From JBFJVZ01 sp041623895 (GTDB lineage: Bacteria > Planctomycetota > Planctomycetia > Pirellulales > Pirellulaceae): a stretch of 13,162 nt of DNA. Below the pieces are notes generated by a model. It saw nothing but the letters and a program-made list of their open reading frames with translations. It searched no databases and was not told where the DNA came from. The DNA is taken from contig JBFJVZ010000201.1 of assembly GCA_041623895.1 (NCBI GenBank), positions 1 through 13,162 of the forward strand. The letters are read 5' to 3'. Positions 7,733 to 13,162 of the stretch are shown here, piece after piece; positions within the stretch are counted from its first letter, which is position 1, and the number at the start of each line of letters is the position of its first letter. A program made the position numbers and the translations under genes.

Positions 7733-8424
7733 TCGTTCAAGTTTAGTTCTTCTAGAATCTGTTTTAGTCGCGAAAGAGCACGGACGTATCGATTACTTGC
7801 CGCAGTCACGCTGATCCCCAAAACTTCAGCCGTTTCCGAATTCGATAAGCCTTCGAAGTGACGCAAGGCAATTGTTTCCTGATCCAATGGCGACATACGC
7901 TCGATCGCACTGGCCAGCTGCTCGTAGGTCTCATCTCGCCGCGCCGCACCGCTGGGCGATGTTTGGTTGGCAACCAATTGCGACGCCAGCGATACCGACG
8001 TCGTCTGTGGATAGTTTTGGTTTCCAATTGAAACTTCGCGGGCGGCGGAGCGCATTTCAGCACCAAAGTGCCGTCGATGAACATCCACCAGCGTTTGTGA
8101 GACAATCATTCGCAACCAGACAAATAGACTGAAAGATGGATCTTTCAAGTAATGATTCAAACGAGCAACCGCCGCAACAAATGCTTCTTGCAACACATCG
8201 TCGGCATCAACTCGGGACGCGATACGGCGATCCATGCGAAAGTTGACCAGGTGCCAGAACCGATCTCGATTGGCGGCAAAGGCGTCTGCCAAAACCTGCT
8301 CCCCATCACTGCCCAGTCTTTTCAGCAATTCCGGCGATTCTCGTTGGCGGTATCCATTGCCTGATTGATCGCCTGATTCAGTGCCGATGTCATCCCCGCC
8401 TGCTTCAGTTGAGTGGTTTGTCAC
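7729..8424 (-). CDS. ECF-type RNA polymerase sigma-70 factor paired with a Ser/Thr kinase
   Basis: A 231-aa sigma factor when started at GTG 8424. Region 2 lies at about 30-120, with DADDVLQEAFVAAVARL at 73-89 (region 2.2, core binding) and FSLFVWLRMIVSQTLVDVHRRH (2.3/2.4, promoter melting and -10 contact). Region 4 lies at about 166-226, with LSPLDQ-like MSPLDQETIALRHFEGLS and the helix-turn-helix NSETAEVLGISVTAASNRYV that reads the -35 element. The GTG is chosen because TTGGAG (8432-8437) sits 7 nt upstream and the residues encoded before it look unlike sigma factors. The frame is open further to ATG 8514 and ATG 8622, so longer forms are possible. No anti-sigma gene is adjacent; the kinase follows with a 4-bp overlap instead. 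Planctomycetes are known for ECF groups encoded beside Ser/Thr kinases, and this fits that pattern. Confidence 0.9.
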   Translation of the reverse strand: MTNHSTEAGGDDIGTESGDQSGNGYRQRESPELLKRLGSDGEQVLADAFAANRDRFWHLVNFRMDRRIASRVDADDVLQEAFVAAVARLNHYLKDPSFSLFVWLRMIVSQTLVDVHRRHFGAEMRSAAREVSIGNQNYPQTTSVSLASQLVANQTSPSGAARRDETYEQLASAIERMSPLDQETIALRHFEGLSNSETAEVLGISVTAASNRYVRALSRLKQILEELNLNE

Positions 8425-8669
8425 GCGCGGACTCCAAGAGGATAAAAACGTCGCACCGGTGACTGTATCCACATCTTTGCCGGGAGAAAACCGAATATTG
8501 TTTTTCACCGCCATAAGCGTGCATTTTTCGCCCAAATCGGTCCCATAACCGTGGACCCAGGCGGCTTGATTTCGTTTCAAAAAATCGGCCCAGCGGGTGA
8601 AACCCGGAAGAGCATTTTGCATCCCATCAGATTATGGTGGGTCCTTGTCGTCTAGTCAGGAGTGAATCG
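8425..8669. other. Divergent control region between sigma/kinase operon and peroxidase gene
   Basis: If the sigma factor starts at 8424, this 245-bp stretch is non-coding and must drive transcription both ways. It contains a small perfect dyad CGGGT-GAA-ACCCG (8594-8606) and a GGTCC...GGACC pair (8539-8543 and 8553-8557), both possible operators. I could not pick out a convincing -35/-10 pair. If the sigma factor instead starts at 8622, most of this is coding. Confidence 0.4.
8657..8662 (+). promoter_or_regulatory. Ribosome binding site deciding the peroxidase start
   Basis: CAGGAG lies 7 nt before ATG 8670. It selects this start over the in-frame ATG at 8634, which has no SD and would add 12 residues ahead of the typical basic planctomycete leader. 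Confidence 0.75.
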
Positions 8670-10817
8670 ATGATTGCGCCTCAGAACCGCACTGGCCGTC
8701 GTGCACGTCAACTGAAATTACAAATACTGGAAAGCCGTCAGTTATTGGCCGCCAACGTTGTTGAACTGCAAAACCCGGTTCTCCCCGAGGACGTCAACGC
8801 AGACGGCGAAGTCACCGGGGCAGATGCCCTGATTGTGATCAATGCGATGCGGCAACCGCAGGCCGACGTGCAAATTGATAACGACCGATCGATGTTCCGC
8901 GATGTCAACGGTGATGGGCAGCTGACCTCGGTGGACGCCTTGCGAGTCATCAACCGAATGTCTCGCCAGCCAGCGCCGGCGGAACGTGGGCGGAATCATC
9001 GACCGGACAATCCACAACCTCCGGGACCTCGACCTGATGATCGGCCGATTGAATTTCGTTCCATTGATGGCAGCGGCAACAATTTGGATCAGCCGCTGTT
9101 GGGTTCGGCTGGGGTCGAACTTCGCAGGCTTGTCGATGCCGATTACACCGATGACGTTGCTGAACCTGCGGGCACCGATCGCGGCTCAGCTCGTGAGATC
9201 AGCAATATCGTTGCCGCCCAAGTAGAATCGATACCCAGCGACCGAAACCTGAGCGACCTGGTCTGGCAATGGGGTCAATTCATCGACCACGACATCACGC
9301 TGACCGAAGGTGGCGATGAAGAATCGCTCAATATCGAAGTCCCCGTCGGCGATCCGTACTTTGACCCGTTTGAAACGGGCCAAGCCGAAATTGAATTCAC
9401 ACGATCGGCCATCGCAGCTGGAACAGGGGTCGATACCGCTCGCCAACAGGTTAACGGGATCACAGCGTTTATCGATGGATCCATGATCTACGGCTCGGAT
9501 GACGAAACCGCAGCGGCGCTTCGATCTTTCGAAGGCGGGCAATTGAGGACCAGTGAGGGCGACCTGCTGCCGATTGACGAAAGCGGTTTCTTTCTGGCCG
9601 GCGATGTTCGCGCAAACGAGCAAAACGGATTGACCGCAATGCACACGCTGTGGGTTCGTGAACACAATCGCATAGCCGAACAGATTGCTGCCCGCGATCC
9701 ATCGCTGGCCGACGAACAAATCTACCAGTTGGCCCGAGCCCGTGTGATCGGCGAAATTCAAGCGATCACATACAACGAATACCTGCCTGTGCTGTTAGGG
9801 CGTAACGCGATTTCGCGTTACGACGGATATGACGCCACGGTCGATCCTTCGATCAGCAACCTGTTCGCCACCGCTGCGTTTCGCTACGGGCATACATCGC
9901 TGTCAAGCGAACTAAAACGGCTGGACGATGAAGGCAATGTGATTGAAGAGGGAAATCTTGCCCTGCGAGACGCTTTCTTTAACCCTTCCGGCATTCTTGA
10001 GCTGGGTATTGATCCGCTGCTCAAGGGATTAGCGTCCAACGTTTCTCAGGAAATCAATACTCAACTGGTCGATGACGTTCGCAATTTCCTGTTTGGGCGT
10101 CCCGGCGCCGGCGGATTTGATTTGGCTGCCTTGAATATCCAACGCGGGCGTGATCATGGTCTGCCCGATTACAACTCGGCTCGCCTGCAGTTGGGTCTGC
10201 AGCCTGCCGAAAGCTTTGCCGATATCTCATCGGACCCCGAAGTTCAGGCAAAACTACGGGAAGCTTACGGAAGTCTCGACGACATTGACGTCTGGGTCGG
10301 CGCTCTTGCCGAAGATCACGTCCGCGGTGCAAGCGTCGGTGAACTGGTTCAAGCCGTGCTGGTGGAGCAGTTCACGGCCCTGCGCGATGGAGACCGTTTC
10401 TGGTACGAGAATGTCTTTGCTGGTGAGCAGCTCCGCGAGCTGCGGCGAACTCGGCTTTCCGACGTAATCGAGCGGAACACCGAGCTGACTTCGATTCAGG
10501 TCAATGCATTCGTGGTGCCAGGCGATCGTGCCGATCGCCCCGATCGACCCGATCGACTTCGTCCTCCACAATTAGGGCAGGATGGTAATGCGATGGACGG
10601 CAACGATGAAAACGGCGGTGATCAACTCGCTGACCAACTGCCGCCCCCACCACCGCCACTTTCGACGAATCAGGCGACCGCAGATGAAGACGGCGAGCGT
10701 CCACGACGTTCCCGGCCGCCACGCCCCGACGGTGAAGCTGGTGAACAAGCACAGCAGCCTGAATCAGGCTTGGGTACTTTCAGCGTTGACCAGGTGTTCA
10801 GCGAGCTTGGTGCGTGA
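8670..10817 (+). CDS. Secreted animal-type haem peroxidase with dockerin-like module
   Basis: A 715-aa protein. It opens with a basic stretch and LQILESRQLLAANV (18-30), an N-terminal motif common on planctomycete exported proteins. Residues about 39-98 form a dockerin-like pair of Ca2+ loops, DVNADGEVTGADALIVIN and DVNGDGQLTSVDALRVIN. The peroxidase domain (about 128-625) belongs to the myeloperoxidase/peroxinectin superfamily and uses H2O2 to oxidise halides or organic substrates. Distal Q203, D206 and H207 lie in WGQFIDHD; the Ca2+ segment is TAFIDGSMIYGSD (265-277); distal R314 and E317 lie in RANEQ; proximal H408 lies in FRYGHTS; NIQRGRDHGLPDYN is at 489-502. D206 and E317 match the two residues that form ester bonds to haem in mammalian enzymes; the Met that gives myeloperoxidase its extra sulfonium link is Gln here. 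The tail (about 615-715) is acidic, Pro-rich and low in complexity. It is divergent from the sigma/kinase operon. Confidence 0.93.
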   Translation: MIAPQNRTGRRARQLKLQILESRQLLAANVVELQNPVLPEDVNADGEVTGADALIVINAMRQPQADVQIDNDRSMFRDVNGDGQLTSVDALRVINRMSRQPAPAERGRNHRPDNPQPPGPRPDDRPIEFRSIDGSGNNLDQPLLGSAGVELRRLVDADYTDDVAEPAGTDRGSAREISNIVAAQVESIPSDRNLSDLVWQWGQFIDHDITLTEGGDEESLNIEVPVGDPYFDPFETGQAEIEFTRSAIAAGTGVDTARQQVNGITAFIDGSMIYGSDDETAAALRSFEGGQLRTSEGDLLPIDESGFFLAGDVRANEQNGLTAMHTLWVREHNRIAEQIAARDPSLADEQIYQLARARVIGEIQAITYNEYLPVLLGRNAISRYDGYDATVDPSISNLFATAAFRYGHTSLSSELKRLDDEGNVIEEGNLALRDAFFNPSGILELGIDPLLKGLASNVSQEINTQLVDDVRNFLFGRPGAGGFDLAALNIQRGRDHGLPDYNSARLQLGLQPAESFADISSDPEVQAKLREAYGSLDDIDVWVGALAEDHVRGASVGELVQAVLVEQFTALRDGDRFWYENVFAGEQLRELRRTRLSDVIERNTELTSIQVNAFVVPGDRADRPDRPDRLRPPQLGQDGNAMDGNDENGGDQLADQLPPPPPPLSTNQATADEDGERPRRSRPPRPDGEAGEQAQQPESGLGTFSVDQVFSELGA
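10524..10559 (+). repeat. Four tandem 9-bp repeats in the peroxidase tail
   Basis: Four copies of a GATCGNNNN unit (GATCGTGCC, GATCGCCCC, GATCGACCC, GATCGACTT) encode an Asp-Arg-Ala/Pro tripeptide run at the start of the low-complexity C-terminal tail. The copy number may vary between strains by slippage. Confidence 0.75.
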
Positions 10818-10928
10818 TCTGCTGATCGCACTGGATCGTGTCAGGCTTTGATTTTCCGGTAGCGGAACTCGCCAACGGCTTGTTGATTCAGCAACCACAG
10901 CAAGCCGCCGAAAGTCGTGACAACGTCT

Positions 10929-10973
10929 TAGCGACATTCGCTACCATTCACATCCCGATCTTTGAATCGGGAT
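10929..10973. terminator. Two hairpins between convergent peroxidase and clpS genes
   Basis: TAGCGA-CAT-TCGCTA (10929-10943) forms a 6-bp stem, and ATCCCGAT-CTTTGA-ATCGGGAT (10952-10973) an 8-bp perfect stem that ends at the clpS stop codon. Neither is followed by a T tract on either strand. They may act as a bidirectional block or as RNA 3'-end stabilisers rather than as classic intrinsic terminators. Confidence 0.5.
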
Positions 10974-11344
10974 CACTCCAGCGGTCGCAACGAGACGGTT
11001 AATTTGCTGGCGCCACTGGCAACCATCGCGGGATCGGCTCCGCAGCAGCGCAATTGATCCGCTTTCAACTCGGCGACCTCCAAACTTCCGGACCAGACCT
11101 GTGCCTGGCCAGTGGTGTGCGCTTTGAGCATCAACCAAACCGCTTTGCTGGTTCCATAACCAAAGACTTTCTTGAGCACGCTGATGACGAAGTCCATTCC
11201 GTTGTAGTCATCGTTGTGCAGAATTACCGCATAGGGCGGCTGCCGTTTCGGTTTTGTGCGCGACTGGGTGCTGGTATTCCGTTTTGGTTTCAGCTCCGTC
11301 GACTGATCGACATCGACAGTGGCCGCCGTGGATGATTCTTTCAT
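10973..11344 (-). CDS. clpS: ClpS, N-degron adaptor of the Clp protease
   Basis: A 123-aa protein from ATG 11344, chosen because GGAGAG lies just upstream; a GTG at 11359 would add five residues. After a polar, probably disordered N-terminal arm of about 35 residues, the ClpS core begins with PPYAVILHNDDYNGMDFVIS (36-55). N44, D45 and D46 in HNDDYN correspond to the residues that hold the free N-terminus of a substrate. M50 and H76 in the helix LMLKAHTTGQ (71-80) correspond to other substrate-pocket residues. The closing LEVAELKADQL is also typical. ClpS delivers proteins with bulky hydrophobic N-terminal residues to ClpA/ClpC-ClpP. The arm must enter the ATPase pore, which fits its flexible composition. 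It is convergent with the peroxidase gene; no clpA lies beside it in this window. Confidence 0.93.
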   Translation of the reverse strand: MKESSTAATVDVDQSTELKPKRNTSTQSRTKPKRQPPYAVILHNDDYNGMDFVISVLKKVFGYGTSKAVWLMLKAHTTGQAQVWSGSLEVAELKADQLRCCGADPAMVASGASKLTVSLRPLE

Positions 11345-11594
11345 TTTCTCTCCAAGCACGGATTGGAAAAAACTTTGGAATCGATTCTACGAAGCGAATC
11401 ATCCGACGGCAAAAATTTTTTCTGACGAGCAATTTATGGCAATGCCGGCGTTGGACGGCAGGGCATTCGTCATCGGCTTTTTCCGGCAGAAAGCGATCTC
11501 AGGCTGGAAAAGCTGCTGGGCGGCCAATCCGTGAGCCGGACGTCGGCCCGATCCGTGTCTCCTAAGCCCGCGCGCTTTACGGCTGGTTGATTCA
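11345..11594. other. Upstream region of clpS without a supported gene
   Basis: Together with the repeats at 11595-11785 and the carA leader at 11786-11916, this makes a 572-bp stretch with no credible gene. It should hold the clpS promoter reading leftward. Short open frames on both strands have composition unlike the neighbouring genes and no recognisable motif. I see no clear promoter elements. Confidence 0.4.
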
Positions 11595-11716
11595 GTAACC
11601 CGACGCGTCAGTTTTGAAGTTGCGCTTTTGTCTGAAACATGGTGTTTTTGGTAACCCGAAGCGTCAGCGAGGAAAGAATCAAGAGCAGTTTTCCCTTGCT
11701 TACGCGGCGGGTTACC
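11595..11716. repeat. Intergenic repeat units of GTAACCCG-GCGTCAG type, including a long imperfect inverted repeat
   Basis: A first unit GTAACCCGACGCGTCAG (11595-11611) is followed by a second copy that starts at 11650 (GGTAACCCGAAGCGTCAGCG...). The second pairs with its near-complement at 11689-11716, which ends in GCGGCGGGTTACC. The arms are about 26-28 bp with a few mismatches around a short loop, so the DNA or RNA could fold into a long hairpin. Similar elements are dispersed between genes in Rhodopirellula-like genomes, as I remember them. They are non-coding; short ORFs across them are artefacts. Confidence 0.7.
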
Positions 11717-11735
11717 AGCATAGCGCAACATCAAA

Positions 11736-11785
11736 ACGCGTCAGCGAGGGATGAATGAGGTCCCTGGCTAACACTTCGGGTTACC
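11736..11785. repeat. Third copy of the intergenic repeat as an imperfect hairpin
   Basis: ACGCGTCAGCGAGGGA (11736-11751) faces TCCCTGGCTAACACTTCGGG followed by TTACC (11761-11785) across a 9-base loop. The right arm carries the CGGGTTACC end that matches the start of the other units; the left arm has lost it, so this copy is partly decayed. It lies about 130 bp upstream of carA. Confidence 0.65.
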
Positions 11786-11916
11786 TTCCGCACCGATAAT
11801 TCGCGGCTTTTGCCTAAATCAACAAGCCGGTGAGAGTTTTCTCCCGCTACCCAAAATCTGCTCGGGTGCCTATCTTTAGTCGAACAATTTCATTCTCTCC
11901 TTTCCGCCTACGCATC

Positions 11917-13062
11917 ATGGCCAACCCAGAATCTCCCCCAGCAAAACTTGCCCTCGAAGACGGCACGGTCTACTCCGGTTACGCCTTCGGAGCCAGCGGC
12001 GAAGTCGATGGCGAAGTCGTGTTCAACACCGCGATGACTGGGTACCAGGAGATCTTGACCGACCCTAGCTATCGCGGGCAAATCGTCACCATGACGTATC
12101 CCGAAATTGGCAATTACGGCGTCAACTCGATCGACATCGAGCATGAGTCGCCCTCCTTGGCCGGTTTCATTGTTCGTCAGCAAAGTCGCATCTTCAGTAA
12201 TTATCGTGCCGAAGGAGATTTGGGCGAATACCTGGAGCAACACAACATCGTCGCCTTGGCAGGAATCGATACTCGGGCGCTGGTCCGCAGGATCCGCATC
12301 CATGGAGCGATGCGGGGCGTGTTATCGACAACAGATCTGTCGGACGAAAGCTTGATTGAAAAAGCCAGAAATTGCCCGGGACTTGTGGGGCGGGATTTGG
12401 TCCGCGAGGTGATGCCCAAATCGCTGGTTCAGTGGAGTCACGAGTTGGACGACTGGACGGCCGCGGAGATTGACAATGGCGAACCTCGCAGCGGGGCAGC
12501 CCATGTTGTGTGCATGGACTTTGGCATGAAGTGGAACATCCCGCGGCATTTTGCTTCCCGCGGTAATCGCGTCACGATCGTGCCGGGCGACACTTCGGTC
12601 GCTGAAATATTGAAGCTTGATCCGGACGGCGTTTTTCTCTCCAACGGGCCGGGCGACCCGGAGCCGTTGGACTACGCTCAGTCAACGATCCGTGAATTGA
12701 TTGGGCAGCGCCCCGTTTTCGGCATCTGTCTCGGCCATCAGCTGTTAGCACTGGCGTGCGGCGCCAAGACGTTCAAGTTGAAATTTGGGCACCGAGGCGT
12801 CAATCAACCGGTGTTTGATTTGGAAACTGGCAAAGTCGAGATCACGACTCAGAATCACGGGTTTGCGGTCGAGGAAGAGTCGCTGCCGGATTGTCTGGAG
12901 ATCACGCACCGCAATCTGAATGACGATACCATCGCGGGGCTGCGTCATCGGTCGGAGACCGCCTTCGGAGTCCAGTATCATCCGGAAGCCGCATCGGGCC
13001 CGCATGACAGTCACTACCTGTTCGAGCGATTCCAGCAGCAACTGGGCTCGGTCGTGGGCTAA
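11917..13062 (+). CDS. carA: Carbamoyl-phosphate synthase small (glutaminase) subunit
   Basis: A 381-aa protein, the usual CarA length, when started at ATG 11917; the frame is open to a GTG at 11830, but CarA homology begins at once after 11917. No SD is visible. The N-terminal CPSase small-chain domain (about 8-150) contains LEDGTVYSGYAFGA and FNTAMTGYQEILTDPSYRGQ. The C-terminal class I glutamine amidotransferase domain (about 190-375) has LSNGPGDPEPLDY, the nucleophile elbow GICLGHQ with Cys271, and His355 and Glu357 in QYHPEAASGPHDSHYLF, completing the catalytic triad. It releases ammonia from glutamine and channels it to CarB for carbamoyl phosphate, the precursor of pyrimidines and arginine. 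carB does not follow directly; the gene ends at a terminator. A full catalytic set is present, so the gene is intact. Confidence 0.97.
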   Translation: MANPESPPAKLALEDGTVYSGYAFGASGEVDGEVVFNTAMTGYQEILTDPSYRGQIVTMTYPEIGNYGVNSIDIEHESPSLAGFIVRQQSRIFSNYRAEGDLGEYLEQHNIVALAGIDTRALVRRIRIHGAMRGVLSTTDLSDESLIEKARNCPGLVGRDLVREVMPKSLVQWSHELDDWTAAEIDNGEPRSGAAHVVCMDFGMKWNIPRHFASRGNRVTIVPGDTSVAEILKLDPDGVFLSNGPGDPEPLDYAQSTIRELIGQRPVFGICLGHQLLALACGAKTFKLKFGHRGVNQPVFDLETGKVEITTQNHGFAVEEESLPDCLEITHRNLNDDTIAGLRHRSETAFGVQYHPEAASGPHDSHYLFERFQQQLGSVVG

Positions 13063-13092
13063 AGCAATTTCATCATTGATGTGGGATCATCG

Positions 13093-13144
13093 GTAGGCCA
13101 GGACTTGTCCTGGCGTTTTATTTCCAGGACAAGTCCTGGCCTAC
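13093..13144. repeat. Perfect 21-bp inverted repeat with nested palindromes
   Basis: Bases 13093-13113 and 13124-13144 are exact reverse complements separated by CGTTTTATTT. Each arm is itself almost a palindrome (CCAGGAC-TT-GTCCTGG and CCAGGAC-AA-GTCCTGG). The element can therefore fold either as two small hairpins or as one long one. It resembles dispersed palindromic elements seen after genes in planctomycetes. Confidence 0.8.
13098..13123 (+). terminator. Intrinsic terminator of carA
   Basis: The left palindrome GCCAGGACTTGTCCTGGC folds into a tight GC-rich stem. It is followed directly by GTTTTATTT, a T-rich tract, 35 bp after the carA stop. This is the classic intrinsic terminator form. 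Confidence 0.65.
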
Positions 13145-13162
13145 GAGATATCGCACAATTCC

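Noticed and set aside
11319..11534. 71-aa ORF on + overlapping the clpS start
   Set aside because: It runs across the clpS start on the other strand and its upstream region, with no SD and no recognisable motif. It is most likely a shadow.
11399..11734. 111-aa ORF on - across the repeat units
   Set aside because: It is formed by the intergenic repeats and is rich in Arg and Ser without domain features. It is an artefact of open repeat sequence.
11595..11785. CRISPR array
   Set aside because: Units are inverted, irregular in spacing and diverged; there are no uniform spacers and no cas genes.

Overview
The window looks like chromosomal DNA from a planctomycete of the Rhodopirellula/Pirellulales type. 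Four things point there. An extracytoplasmic-function (ECF) sigma factor is translationally coupled to a large membrane Ser/Thr kinase with TPR-like repeats. A secreted animal-type haem peroxidase begins with an N-terminal 'LESRQLLA' motif and a dockerin-like Ca2+ module. Intergenic repeats carry the GTAACCCG...GCGTCAGCGAGG pattern. Several genes lack obvious Shine-Dalgarno (SD) sites. No rRNA, tRNA, CRISPR array or insertion sequence is visible.

Layout. Bases 41-646 (-) encode a small membrane protein that resembles the N-terminal part of planctomycete AAA-ATPases. Bases 916-2868 (+) are the most interesting locus: one long reading frame broken by a single in-frame TGA at 1816-1818. The two halves fit one secreted 650-aa protein, with a CpxP/Spy-like helical region, a thioredoxin-like domain and a C-terminal domain. 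The TGA sits where the catalytic cysteine of a thioredoxin fold belongs. It is followed at the expected distance by a strong hairpin with the features of a bacterial SECIS element. I read it as a probable selenoprotein that ordinary gene callers would split in two. Bases 2869-3379 hold at most a small doubtful membrane ORF. An acyl-CoA thioesterase (3380-3775, +) converges with a secreted NHL-type beta-propeller protein (3779-4798, -).

The regulatory block comes next. The ECF sigma factor (7729-8424, -) and the Ser/Thr kinase (5045-7732, -) overlap by ATGA and form an operon. They are transcribed divergently from the secreted haem peroxidase (8670-10817, +), so the roughly 245-bp region between them probably holds promoters for both directions. 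The right end has clpS (10973-11344, -), an N-degron adaptor for the Clp protease. A repeat-rich non-coding stretch follows (11345-11916), then carA (11917-13062, +), the glutaminase subunit of carbamoyl-phosphate synthase, which ends at a hairpin terminator nested in a perfect 21-bp inverted repeat.

The genes do not form one pathway. The sigma/kinase pair is a signalling unit. The candidate selenoprotein and the peroxidase both suggest redox chemistry outside the cytoplasm. The thioesterase, ClpS and CarA are housekeeping functions.
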